From assembly GCA_024225195.1 (NCBI GenBank), contig JAAEMV010000768.1, positions 1 through 33,900 of the forward strand: DNA of 33,900 nt, read 5' to 3'. Under the pieces are notes generated by a model. That model was not told the origin of the DNA. It ran no database searches and was given only the letters and a program-made list of their open reading frames with translations. Each line of letters begins with the position of its first letter. The first letter of the stretch is position 1. The DNA is from Planctomycetaceae bacterium. GTDB lineage: Bacteria; Planctomycetota; Planctomycetia; Pirellulales; Pirellulaceae. Shown in pieces: positions 25,556-33,900 of this stretch. Both the position numbers and the translations under genes were made by a program.

Positions 25556-27970
25556 ATGATGAATTTGCTCATTAATAGAACCCTTACGGTGGCCGTGACC
25601 ATTGGTGTGTGGTCGTTGGTTGCATTGGTAATTCCTGAAAACGGTTTTGCTAGGCAGTTCCCTTTCGGGGTGCGCGGGGGAATGGCGGAGCAAGAAGAGG
25701 CGATTGAAGCGGGAGCTGTTTTAAAGACAGACCCAGAACTCGAAGATGTGCTTGAAAAAGCCGAGCGGATGCGAAATGACGGTCAGTACCGAGTCGCCTG
25801 CACGCTTTGGCAGGCCGTCTTGAACCGAAGTGGAGACGCATTGTTTTCGAGTGATGGCCAAATCTATTATTCGCTTGTCGAACAAGTCGAGGCGATTCTT
25901 GCTGAACTACCGCCTGATGGACTGGTGGCATATCGTGTGATTGCCGATGCTGCCGCAAAAGAAATTTTGGCGGAAGCGGCTGACGCTGCAGATGTCACTG
26001 CATTGAATAGTGTCGTTCGAAATTATTTTATTAGTTCTCTTGGGGATGAAGCGGCGTTTAATCTCGGCAGCATTTATCTCGATCAATTTGATTTCATCGG
26101 CGCACGGCGGATGTTTGAGAAAATCGCTAATCAGTATCCTGATCCTTCAGTTCCGATGGATGAGGTCTATGCAAAAATCGCACTTTGCCAGGCGTTCTTG
26201 GGAGATATGCCTGCGGCAAAGGTCGCCATTGCAGACGCGTTGGCGATTGATCGTAACTCAGATCAAGCAGTGTTAGTTAGTCGCTCGCTCGAGGAATTAA
26301 CCGTTTCTAATGAACGAGACGAAGTGAATCTGGATTGGCGAATGCCGCTTGGGAATTCCCATCGTTACGGAGTCATGCAGGCAGTACCCGACGAGATGAT
26401 GGAGGGCGACCTGGCGGCGAGTTGGCAGTTTTATTTCGAGCCGAAGGAACGTTACAACCGCAGCGCTGATGTTCAGGGGAATATGTTGACCGGTCGGAAA
26501 GCTTCTGGAGAGAGCGCTGGCGAGACACTTGATGCGATGGAAACCCGGTTGATTGATACTTGGAGAAACAAGAGTTGGAGGCCCGCTGGCGAGTTGTTGA
26601 TTGATGGCGATCGATTGTTTTTTAAGACCGGTTCAGATCTTGCTGTTTGGGATCGGAAAAAGATTGAAGAGCTTTCTCAAGCCGGCAGCTTGGTGGATTC
26701 TGCGGATGCCGCGATCGCTTGGCGGAGTGTATGGAAGAATGCGTTTCAAATCGATGATGCAACCATGATGATGTCCACGATTCGCCGCAATTGGGGCGGT
26801 CGGGTTACCGGCCAGGCAAGTGGTGTGTCGAAGTTCCCGGAGAAGGCAGTTGAGATTAACCTATTCGGTGACCGAGTTTTTCAACAGATGTCGATTTGCC
26901 AAGGCATTGCGTATTCGATCGAAGGTAAATCATGGGATGATTCCAATATACACAAGCAACCGAAAGTCGCGCCTCAGTGGAATGCAAACTTTCGGAGGAC
27001 GAGGGAGAATTTCCTGACCGCCTACGACGCGGAGTCAGGTCGTGTTTTATGGAGGTTGCCGCGCGAAGCATCAGAGAAAGAGCCGGTCGCCTTTAACGGC
27101 GAAACGGACGAGTCGGAATGGCTTGAAAGTGGCGGTTTCATGGCCGCACCTGTTGCATTTGGCGACCTTGTGATTGTGCCCGTCAACAGTGGTGGTGCGA
27201 TTTCAATTTATGCGCTCGATCCTAAACGTGAGGGTAAAACTGTTTGGCAGTCGTTTTTGTGCGACGAGCCCGAAACTGGTTCGGTGCCATGGTCTGCGAT
27301 TGAGCTTTCTCTTGAAGGAAGTGACCTATTTGTCAGTTGTGGAATGGGGGTTGTGTTTGTATTAGACCCCGCGACAGGGACGGTTCGATTTGCGAAGCGT
27401 TATCGGAGGGTTGGGCAAGCGGATAATTTTGGACGCCGAAGTGGTTGGACAGTAAACCGGCTGAATTTTGATGGTTGGTCGAGTGACATTGTAATTCCAT
27501 ATGGAAAACAAATGGTTTGCTTTAGTTCGGACACTGACTCGATTGAAGCTTTCGACCGAAATACGGGAGAACTGATTTGGCGAACGGAAATGAGCCCAGT
27601 CGGATTTAAGGTCGACTATGTTATTGGCGTTTACGAAGACGTGTTATATGCCGGTGGATTTGAAACTGTCGTGGCTTACGATCTCAAGGGGCAGGGGCGA
27701 ATGATTTGGGGTACGGAACAGATGTTTGACGGACGTCAATCATTGGGACGTGGAGTTGTGACTCCCAAAGGCATTTACTTACCTGTAGAGGATCGCATTT
27801 ATCAATTGTCACTAAAAGGGAAAAATGGCCGCGCAGAAGTGCTGAAGCAAGTGCATGTTGATTTAGGAACGAATGCGCCTGTCGGTAATTTATATAGCGA
27901 CGGCGAGAGATTTTGGGTTCACGGTGCAAATCGCCTTTATATGTTGGATTCAAAACGGGCTGACGAATAG
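25556..27970 (+). CDS. secreted TPR / PQQ-type beta-propeller protein
   Basis: 804 residues. The signal peptide is residues 1-36 (LTVAVTIGVWSLVALVIP then AR). A helical region (about 55-245) resembles TPR repeats, with phrases such as YFISSLGDEAAFNLGSIYLDQ and EVYAKIALCQAFLGDMPAAK. The remainder is an eight-bladed-type PQQ propeller; blade motifs include LTAYDAESGRVLWRLP, FVLDPATGTVRFAKRY, IEAFDRNTGELIWRTEM and VVAYDLKGQGRMIWGTE. No PQQ-dehydrogenase catalytic residues are evident, so it is more likely a BamB-like scaffold than an enzyme. It starts 30 bases after the BatA-like gene, in the same operon, and such a protein is not part of classical Bat operons. Cell location should be periplasmic. 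Confidence 0.85.
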   Translation: MMNLLINRTLTVAVTIGVWSLVALVIPENGFARQFPFGVRGGMAEQEEAIEAGAVLKTDPELEDVLEKAERMRNDGQYRVACTLWQAVLNRSGDALFSSDGQIYYSLVEQVEAILAELPPDGLVAYRVIADAAAKEILAEAADAADVTALNSVVRNYFISSLGDEAAFNLGSIYLDQFDFIGARRMFEKIANQYPDPSVPMDEVYAKIALCQAFLGDMPAAKVAIADALAIDRNSDQAVLVSRSLEELTVSNERDEVNLDWRMPLGNSHRYGVMQAVPDEMMEGDLAASWQFYFEPKERYNRSADVQGNMLTGRKASGESAGETLDAMETRLIDTWRNKSWRPAGELLIDGDRLFFKTGSDLAVWDRKKIEELSQAGSLVDSADAAIAWRSVWKNAFQIDDATMMMSTIRRNWGGRVTGQASGVSKFPEKAVEINLFGDRVFQQMSICQGIAYSIEGKSWDDSNIHKQPKVAPQWNANFRRTRENFLTAYDAESGRVLWRLPREASEKEPVAFNGETDESEWLESGGFMAAPVAFGDLVIVPVNSGGAISIYALDPKREGKTVWQSFLCDEPETGSVPWSAIELSLEGSDLFVSCGMGVVFVLDPATGTVRFAKRYRRVGQADNFGRRSGWTVNRLNFDGWSSDIVIPYGKQMVCFSSDTDSIEAFDRNTGELIWRTEMSPVGFKVDYVIGVYEDVLYAGGFETVVAYDLKGQGRMIWGTEQMFDGRQSLGRGVVTPKGIYLPVEDRIYQLSLKGKNGRAEVLKQVHVDLGTNAPVGNLYSDGERFWVHGANRLYMLDSKRADE

Positions 27971-28015
27971 TTTGGGGAACGTGCTGTCACGCTTCTTTAT
28001 GGTTGGTGAGTAAGT

Positions 28016-28032
28016 GATTCGATAAACGAATC
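28016..28032 (+). promoter_or_regulatory. perfect hairpin ahead of the second membrane VWA gene
   Basis: A 6-base perfect stem GATTCG / CGAATC with an ATAAA loop sits in the 110-base gap before the TTG start at 28081 (22 bases ahead of the alternative TTG at 28054). There is no T run, so it is not a terminator. It may set mRNA stability or translation of a gene with weak start signals. Confidence 0.35.
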
Positions 28033-28080
28033 GGAAACTGCTGACCGACGAATTTGATCATTGTAAGAATTGAGAAAACG

Positions 28081-30645
28081 TTGAATTTTATTGCCGAAAG
28101 TAGATTGTTGGAGTGGTTGGTTGGCGCCGACCCCGATCGCGCTGGCACGCCCCGATTGCAATGGTCAAACATGCCAGAGTCCTGGGGTGTCTTTGTTCTG
28201 CTTGCGATTTTAGCGGCGGTTGTGTTTGGTGTTTTTTGGATGTATCGCCGAGAGATCAATACTTGCCCAATGCCAATCAAGTTGGCGATGGCCGCCCTGC
28301 GGTTGGCCGTGCTGCTTTTGCTGATCATGATGTTCTTAAAGCCCTCCGTGTTTTACCAGCAAGTAAATGAAATTAAGCCAACGATCGCAATGTTGCGAGA
28401 TAGCTCTCTTTCATTCGACCGCGGAGACAGTTATCGCAGTGAAGATCAACAAAAAAAGTTAGCAGAGCTTACCGGTTTGTCCGTTGCCGCGATTGGTGAT
28501 GGGCAGGTAAAGCGATCCGCGCTCGTGAATCAAGCGTTCGCAAAGAATCCGGCATTGTTGGAAGAATTGAAGGACAAAGGGGCACTTCGGATTGTCAACT
28601 TTTCTGATGGCAATGTGCCCATTGCAGTGATACCTGCAAATGTGAAAAAGCAGACCGAAGATGCAAAACCAGAGGCCTCAGAGACGCCGGCGGATCCGGA
28701 AGACCAAGAAGCCGAGGGGCTAATCCGCAAAACGATTCCAGATCTCGAAGCCAGCGGTTTGGGGACGGATATTTGGCAAGCGTTGCGTGAGTCGCTCGAT
28801 GATGCGAGCCGATTGTCTGCAATTCTTTTGATTAGTGACGGGCAGCATAATGGAAGTGAAGATCCAGTTGAGATTGCTCAGAAAGCGGCGGAGCAAGGTG
28901 TGCCGATCTTTGTCGTTGGTGTCGGCGATCCGAATCCACCCAAGAATATAGCGGTCACCGAAGTTTACGTCCGTGATCGAGCCTATCCTGATGAGCCTTT
29001 TGAGATAGAGGCTGTGCTGCAGACCTCGCAGGTTGGCGATGAAGGAATGCCGGCTCAAATTGAAGTTGAATTGATTCAGCAACCGGTTGATTCACGGACT
29101 GGCAAGCCGGGATTACCCGAGAAAGTGAAATCGAAAAACGTCTCCATTCCTGAAAACGGTGGTCGAATTCGCGTTGATTTTGATCATATTTTGAACCGGT
29201 CTGGTAAGTATGTATTTACGGTGCAAGTCAAGGCGTTGGAAGATGAAACTGAGGTCGCCGACAACGCGCGGGTGACTTCGGAGATGGAAGTCGTTGATGA
29301 GAAGGTGAAGGTTTTGTTAGTGGCGGGTGAAGCAAGTTGGGATTACCAGCATGTTTATAAGCTACTACAGCGGGATCAGACCATTTCGCTTAGCTGTTGG
29401 CTTCAGACGATGGACGAAACGCGACCCCAAGAGGGTAATGCTCCGATTTCGCGATTGCCGCGGACGATTGATGAGTTGGGAGCGTACAACGTCGTGATGA
29501 TGTTTGACCCAAATCCGGAGGAGTTCGATGAAAATTGGATGGATCTGCTGAAGGACTTTTGCAAGTTCAAAGCAGGCGGGGTTTTGTTTATGGCGGGGCC
29601 TCAGCACACAAGTGAATTCGTCACCATGAATCGGTTGAAATCGATCCGCGAGTTACTCCCGGTAAGGTTTGGAGACACTGAATTCATCGATACGGTGGAG
29701 GCACTCGCATCTGCCAAAGAGATGCGGTCCGGGCAAATGCTAGTGGTCAATCACAACCTTGATCACCCGGTCATGAGTTTCCGGAGTGACCCGGGGGACA
29801 ACGCCAAGATCTGGGATTTGATTCCCAGTGTGTTATGGAGTTTCCCTGCGATTGCTGCCAAACCGACAGCGCGCGTGTTGTTGGAAAGCGGAGATCAGGT
29901 CAATGCCGAAGGGAACCAGCCATTAATGGTCGCAGGCCGATACGGTGCCGGATCCGTGTTATACCTTGGTTTTCAAGAGTCTTTTCGATGGCGGCCGGTT
30001 GGCGTGCAGGCTCAGTATTTTGATAGGTTTTGGATCCAGGTTGTTCGGTTTCTCGTGGAGACTCGTTCTTTGCAAGGATCGCGGCGGGGTTTTATCGATA
30101 CGGAGAAATCTGAGTTTGAACTGGGAGATCGAGTGTTATTGGTAGCCCGGGTGCTGGACGAGCAATTCAAGACATCGACGGCCCCGATCCAAAAAGCAAT
30201 CGTGCGAGCCGAAGATGGGCGAACCCAGACTGTGGAATTGAAAATGCTCCCCAATCAAGAGGGTAGCTATGAAGGTACTTTTGTCGCTCAACGAGTTGGT
30301 AATTTTGAAGGAACGGTTTCATTTGGTTCAGGTGACGCCGAGGGCAAGTTGATCGATCCAATTGCGTTTCGTGTGGTTCCTCCAAGTGCCGAATCGGGGG
30401 CCTATTGGTTGAACGAAAAATTATTAACAGAAATAGCTGGCCAGTCAGGCGGGAAGTATTTTCGATTAGAGCAACTTGCCAGTGTGCCGGATGTATTGCC
30501 AACGTTGGTGACTCGGGCTGAATTCAACAGTCCGCCGAAACCGCTTTGGGATGTTAATCCGTATCTGCGGTGGTTGTTTTATGGGTTGCCAGTTGCGTTG
30601 CTGTCCATCGAGTGGATTTTACGTAAGTGGTACAAGTTGTTGTAG
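28081..30645 (+). CDS. membrane VWA / glutamine amidotransferase-like protein
   Basis: About 854 residues from TTG at 28081; a TTG at 28054 would add nine residues and neither has a strong ribosome site. Two membrane helices lie near the N-terminus (VFVLLAILAAVVFGVFW and LAMAALRLAVLLLLIMMF), followed by a VWA core with MIDAS DxSxS in MLRDSSLSF (D107 in this numbering) and the strand AILLISDGQHNGSE. Next are an Ig-like beta segment and a class-I glutamine-amidotransferase-like domain (VKVLLVAGEASWDYQHVYKLL, FCKFKAGGVLFMAGPQ) without a clear catalytic Cys-His pair. A C-terminal helix (LRWLFYGLPVALLSIEWILRKW) re-enters the membrane. The architecture parallels the BatA-like protein two genes upstream, so the pair may be ancient paralogues. 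It shares the operon and probably the MoxR/DUF58 partner. Confidence 0.85.
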   Translation: MNFIAESRLLEWLVGADPDRAGTPRLQWSNMPESWGVFVLLAILAAVVFGVFWMYRREINTCPMPIKLAMAALRLAVLLLLIMMFLKPSVFYQQVNEIKPTIAMLRDSSLSFDRGDSYRSEDQQKKLAELTGLSVAAIGDGQVKRSALVNQAFAKNPALLEELKDKGALRIVNFSDGNVPIAVIPANVKKQTEDAKPEASETPADPEDQEAEGLIRKTIPDLEASGLGTDIWQALRESLDDASRLSAILLISDGQHNGSEDPVEIAQKAAEQGVPIFVVGVGDPNPPKNIAVTEVYVRDRAYPDEPFEIEAVLQTSQVGDEGMPAQIEVELIQQPVDSRTGKPGLPEKVKSKNVSIPENGGRIRVDFDHILNRSGKYVFTVQVKALEDETEVADNARVTSEMEVVDEKVKVLLVAGEASWDYQHVYKLLQRDQTISLSCWLQTMDETRPQEGNAPISRLPRTIDELGAYNVVMMFDPNPEEFDENWMDLLKDFCKFKAGGVLFMAGPQHTSEFVTMNRLKSIRELLPVRFGDTEFIDTVEALASAKEMRSGQMLVVNHNLDHPVMSFRSDPGDNAKIWDLIPSVLWSFPAIAAKPTARVLLESGDQVNAEGNQPLMVAGRYGAGSVLYLGFQESFRWRPVGVQAQYFDRFWIQVVRFLVETRSLQGSRRGFIDTEKSEFELGDRVLLVARVLDEQFKTSTAPIQKAIVRAEDGRTQTVELKMLPNQEGSYEGTFVAQRVGNFEGTVSFGSGDAEGKLIDPIAFRVVPPSAESGAYWLNEKLLTEIAGQSGGKYFRLEQLASVPDVLPTLVTRAEFNSPPKPLWDVNPYLRWLFYGLPVALLSIEWILRKWYKLL

Positions 30646-30737
30646 CAAAATGGTTGATGTTGAGAATGGTCTCGACTTTCAAAGTAATGAACTAACAGGC
30701 GATTTAGAAATCGGCAAATTCAAGGTAAGCGTTTTCA

Positions 30738-32984
30738 ATGGCATCGGTCACGACAACCTCTAAAAACATGCCCAAACTGGTCATGGAAAAACTGCTTCGC
30801 ATGCGAAGTAAATTAACGCGTTGGATCCTAATCCATGGGCTGGGGCGCTGGTTGATTGCTATCTTGGCGGTTCTGGCCTGCGATGTAGCGTTGGATCGCC
30901 TGTTTAAAATGGACTTTGCTCAGCGGGTGGTCATGCTGATTGCAATGGCTGTCGCTGCCGTGGTCTATTTTGGCGTTCGGGTGCTCAAGCCGTTGTTGTC
31001 TCGACTTAGTGACGATGCCTTAATTTATGAAGTTGAAAGTAAGAATCCCGAGTTGAAGGAAAGTTTGCTTTCCAGTGTTCAGTTGTCTCGAGAAGAAGAA
31101 TGGAAACAGTGGGGGACGTCTGCGGAGTTGGCTGCGGCGACGATTGAGCAAGGGATCGAAAAATCAAAGGCCGTTGATTTTTCTAAGGCTCTCGATCTCA
31201 GTCGGCATTTTCAAAACTGGTTGTTATTGATCGCCGGTATTGGAATGGCTGCGGGGGTTGGTGTTGGAGTCGCTCAGACAGATTTTTTGAGGACTTGGTT
31301 TAATCGAAATATTTTGTTGCTCGAAGATCAATGGCCACAAGCGACTTATCTCGAAATCGTCGGAGCGGTCGACGGTGAATTGATTTTGCCTCGTGGTGGA
31401 GATCATCGCCAGTTGGTTCGCGTGAGCGAAGATAGTCTCGAGAAAGACGTGTCGGTCTCTTTGGAGATTAGCCATCAAGGTGGAAAGACGTTCCACCAAA
31501 TGAAACCGACGGGGAAGTTAGATGGGCGCGAGCACGTTTTTGTGTTCCATAACGTTTCGTCTCCGTTTCGGTTCCGAGCATCCGGTGGCGATGATGTAAC
31601 TTCGTGGGTCGATGTAAAACTAGTTGAGCCTCCCAGCGTAATCCAGTTGGATTTAAATGTGCTGATGCCAGACTATACGGGAGTGCTGCGGAAGGAGCTG
31701 CAGGGAGCGGGGCCGCATTCAGTTTTAGTTGGCAGTCGGTTGGAAATTGGAATTAAGACGAATAAATCTCTGTCCGCGGCTAACCTGAAGATCGATGAAA
31801 AAATTTATGCCATGCAGTCTGGCGAGAATGATACAGAATTCAGCTTAACCATTCCTGGAGAGGGCGAGGAATTGGTTGGCGGTGAATATGAGTTCGAATT
31901 GGTTGACAGCTCTGGAATGAAAGGAGCTCGCCGGTCTAAGTTCCGGGTGACAATTAAGGACGATGATTCGCCCAAAATTAGGGCAAGCTTACTGGGAATT
32001 AGCGGGTTGGTATCGGCTAGAGCGAACTTACCAACTTCGTATCAGGCTGTTGATGCCTACGGATTAACACAATTGGCTTTCGATGCGACTTGGAAGACGG
32101 GTGATAACGATGAGAAAACCGGCCAGCGGGAGCTGGTGTTTTCGGAGCCGCGGCCCGGGGAAGATGGGCTGCCGGTGCGGCAAATCAAAGATTTTGCTGA
32201 ATTGGATCTCGAGCCGCTGAGCCTGTCTCCCGGCACTAGTTTTCGATTTTCGGTGACTGCGAAAGATAATTACCCAGGGAAACCAAACGTCGGTCGTTCC
32301 CAAGAATTTTTGTTGAGAGTGGTAACGGACGAAGAGTTGCGAGCAGATTTGTTGAGGCGGGAAATCGAGCAACGAAAAGCGTTTGATGATCAAGCCTATC
32401 AGGTTCAGTTAGCTTTGATGACCGAAATTCAAGCGATCGCGGCAAGAACGCGAGCGGACAGTGTGAGTCAGGAAGAATTCGATTCGAAACGCGAAGCGGC
32501 ACTGATTGCGCTGGTGCGGAAACAAAAAGGAGTTGGCACGGTATTGGATCGCGTCGCGAATCGGTTCGAAGAGTTTTTGGTTGAAGTTAAAAATAATCGT
32601 TTGGATGAAGCTGAAAATCAACTGGCGCCCGAACAACGAATTGAAACGAGATTTGATGAGCGGATTATCGGGCCAATTCGGCAACTTGATTCTGAAATGA
32701 TTTCTTTAGCCAGTCGGCAATTTGATAATGCTCGACGAGCAGTTCGGGATCAGGCTGAGTTAGAAGAGGTTGTGGATCAGTCGGTCGAGCTGCAACTCGC
32801 GATACTTGAAGAAATGAAAAGAATTCTGAGTGCGATGGCGGATTCCGAAAGCTTCCAGGAAATTATTAATGATTTCCTAGAAGTAAAAAGCAAAACAACA
32901 GAAATTAAGGGCGGTATCAAAGATCGTATTAATCCCGACGATGGGATATTCGACGGTGATGACGACGATATTTTTGATAAATAA
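30738..32984 (+). CDS. DUF4175-like membrane protein
   Basis: 748 residues from an ATG preceded by AAGGTAAG. Hydrophobic segments lie at about 36-56, 64-84 and 160-179. Between the second and third is the charged helix LIYEVESKNPELKESLLSSVQLSREE, matching DUF4175-type N-termini. The middle (about 190-540) is a series of beta-rich, Ig-like stretches (VSLEISHQGGKTFHQM, SVIQLDLNVLMPDYTG, RSKFRVTIKDDDSPKIR). The last 200 residues are helical coiled coil rich in Glu/Arg, ending in a very acidic tail (DDGIFDGDDDDIFDK). Function unknown. The operon order ahead of a coiled-coil partner is typical of planctomycete MoxR loci. Its N-terminus resembles that of the unlinked gene at 13765. Confidence 0.83.
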   Translation: MASVTTTSKNMPKLVMEKLLRMRSKLTRWILIHGLGRWLIAILAVLACDVALDRLFKMDFAQRVVMLIAMAVAAVVYFGVRVLKPLLSRLSDDALIYEVESKNPELKESLLSSVQLSREEEWKQWGTSAELAAATIEQGIEKSKAVDFSKALDLSRHFQNWLLLIAGIGMAAGVGVGVAQTDFLRTWFNRNILLLEDQWPQATYLEIVGAVDGELILPRGGDHRQLVRVSEDSLEKDVSVSLEISHQGGKTFHQMKPTGKLDGREHVFVFHNVSSPFRFRASGGDDVTSWVDVKLVEPPSVIQLDLNVLMPDYTGVLRKELQGAGPHSVLVGSRLEIGIKTNKSLSAANLKIDEKIYAMQSGENDTEFSLTIPGEGEELVGGEYEFELVDSSGMKGARRSKFRVTIKDDDSPKIRASLLGISGLVSARANLPTSYQAVDAYGLTQLAFDATWKTGDNDEKTGQRELVFSEPRPGEDGLPVRQIKDFAELDLEPLSLSPGTSFRFSVTAKDNYPGKPNVGRSQEFLLRVVTDEELRADLLRREIEQRKAFDDQAYQVQLALMTEIQAIAARTRADSVSQEEFDSKREAALIALVRKQKGVGTVLDRVANRFEEFLVEVKNNRLDEAENQLAPEQRIETRFDERIIGPIRQLDSEMISLASRQFDNARRAVRDQAELEEVVDQSVELQLAILEEMKRILSAMADSESFQEIINDFLEVKSKTTEIKGGIKDRINPDDGIFDGDDDDIFDK

Positions 32985-33050
32985 ATCTAACATTTTGCCA
33001 AATAAGACGTTATCGATTGTGGGTCGGGTTGGGCAAAGAGGAGCAGGGGA

Positions 33051-33900
33051 ATGGTAGTAGAAAACCGATTAAGTTTTTTAAGAGTGGCAATCATCGCCGC
33101 CCTCGTTTCGATAGCAAACCTAAGTGCGCTAGTAGCGCAAGATGACACTCAGGGCTCCGATTTAAAAACGGAACTAGGAGTTCGTCAGCGTCTCGTTGAA
33201 CGGAAAATGTCCGAGTTGGAGACAAAGCTCACGGTCATCGCTGAGAAGCTTCGAGAAAAGGAACCCGAACGCGCAAAACTACTCGTTGCTGCTTATCAGC
33301 AATCGAAAGAACGGCTGATTACGAAAAAAATGGCTCAGATAAGTTCGTTACTCGATACCGAAAAGTATCAAGAAGCCGATCAGTTACTAGACGAAGTAAT
33401 TAAGAATTTGGAGTCCTTGATTCGACTGCTAACGCAACAAAAAGATCAAAAAGCATCAAAGAAGGATCAAGAGAAAATGCTCGAACGCTGGAAACAGCAA
33501 ATTCAAGAGCGACTGCAAGAGCAGAAAAGTCAAACCAAAGACACGGAAAAGATTGCTGAAAAAGATAAGACGATTAAGAACTTGGAAGCCCAGATTAAAA
33601 AATTAGAAAATCTGATCGGCAAGCAAACAGAGGTTATCGAAAACACAGATGCGAAATCAAACGCGGGCTTGCGAGCGTTGGATGGCGTTGCCGATGAGCA
33701 GTTCGAAATTCGAAAACAGACGGAATCACTGAAAAAAGAGATTTCCGGCTCAGAAGACGCTGAAACAGCAAACGATGGTAAGCCGAGTGATGGTAAGCCG
33801 AGTGATGGTAAACCGAGTGATGGTAAACCGAGTGATGGTAAACCGAGTGATGGTAAGCCGAGTGATGGTAAGCCGAGTGATGGTAAGCCGAGTGATGGTA
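33051..33900 (+). CDS. secreted coiled-coil protein with DGKPS repeats, cut by the window end
   Basis: The ATG at 33051 has a good ribosome site (AGGAG at 33038-33042). Residues 1-30 form a signal peptide (VAIIAALVSIANLSALVAQ). Residues 40-235 are nearly continuous Lys/Glu/Gln coiled coil: LETKLTVIAEKLREKEPERA, then YQEADQLLDEVIKNLESLI, then IKNLEAQIKKLENLIGKQ. From residue 242 the frame enters tandem DGKPS pentapeptides that reach the window end, so the C-terminus is unseen. It is the seventh gene of the MoxR operon, 66 bases after the DUF4175-like gene. It is likely periplasmic or cell-surface and scaffolding in nature; no enzymatic motif is present. Confidence 0.85.
   Translation, partial: MVVENRLSFLRVAIIAALVSIANLSALVAQDDTQGSDLKTELGVRQRLVERKMSELETKLTVIAEKLREKEPERAKLLVAAYQQSKERLITKKMAQISSLLDTEKYQEADQLLDEVIKNLESLIRLLTQQKDQKASKKDQEKMLERWKQQIQERLQEQKSQTKDTEKIAEKDKTIKNLEAQIKKLENLIGKQTEVIENTDAKSNAGLRALDGVADEQFEIRKQTESLKKEISGSEDAETANDGKPSDGKPSDGKPSDGKPSDGKPSDGKPSDGKPSDGKPSDG
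33774..33900 (+). repeat. 15-base in-frame tandem repeat encoding DGKPS
   Basis: Unit GATGGTAAGCCGAGT occurs eight times in full plus seven bases, with no break to the window end. The only variation is the Lys codon: AAG in units 1-2, AAA in 3-5, AAG in 6-8. This grouping points to recent slippage or unequal recombination and a likely length-variable tract. Being a multiple of three, changes in copy number keep the frame. Confidence 0.97.

Noticed and set aside
30650-30763. Short plus-strand frame of 37 codons between the two membrane-protein genes
   Set aside because: It begins just after the upstream stop and overlaps the start of the DUF4175-like gene, but has no ribosome site and no recognisable composition. 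A leader peptide is possible but unsupported.
33774-33900. Tandem repeat considered as a CRISPR array or intergenic satellite
   Set aside because: Units are 15 bases, contiguous without spacers and in frame with an open coding sequence, so it is a coding repeat.

Overview
The window reads as chromosomal DNA of a planctomycete, most likely Pirellulaceae-like. This is inferred from gene content and not from a marker gene. The clues are a long MoxR / DUF58 / BatA-type operon extended with PQQ-propeller, DUF4175-like and coiled-coil proteins; large secreted or membrane proteins with von Willebrand A (VWA) MIDAS motifs; weak or absent Shine-Dalgarno sequences at many starts; GTG and TTG starts; and roughly balanced base composition by eye. 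I see no rRNA, tRNA, insertion sequence, prophage or CRISPR array. The layout looks like core and conserved-accessory chromosome.

Left part (1-4217). The tail of an M61-type aminopeptidase with a PDZ domain faces a minus-strand pair: a zinc-metallopeptidase-like protein followed by a D-Ala-D-Ala-ligase-like ATP-grasp enzyme. Upstream of them on the same strand is a DegT-type PLP aminotransferase.

Housekeeping part (4354-8329). A primary-type sigma factor (rpoD/sigA) on the minus strand ends in a clear intrinsic terminator. Across a 444-base divergent region lies a zinc-finger-less DnaJ, then rnpA and yidD. The usual partners of the last two, rpmH and yidC, are not here.

Sugar-acid part (8395-12879). 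A YjhG-type xylonate dehydratase and an FAH-family protein resembling 2-keto-3-deoxy-pentonate dehydratases lie on the minus strand. A GntP-family permease diverges from them across a 61-base gap that holds a dyad. Together they suggest uptake and non-phosphorylative (Weimberg-like) oxidation of an aldonic acid.

Middle part (12939-20359). It holds a DCC-family redox protein, a membrane-anchored Lys/Glu-rich coiled-coil protein, an alpha/beta hydrolase, a PIG-L/BshB1-like deacetylase, a large secreted protein of unknown function and a VWA protein. The last two overlap and diverge from the next operon.

Right part (21012-33900). A co-directional seven-gene operon encodes a MoxR ATPase, a DUF58 protein, a BatA-like membrane VWA protein, a TPR/PQQ-propeller lipoprotein-like or secreted protein, a second membrane VWA/glutamine-amidotransferase-like protein, a DUF4175-like membrane protein, and a secreted coiled-coil protein. 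The last runs off the window inside a 15-base tandem repeat encoding DGKPS. By analogy with other MoxR-VWA systems, the ATPase probably remodels or activates the MIDAS proteins at the envelope. The substrate cannot be read from sequence. The most unusual parts of the window are this operon with its embellishments and a second, unlinked membrane/coiled-coil paralogue at 13765.
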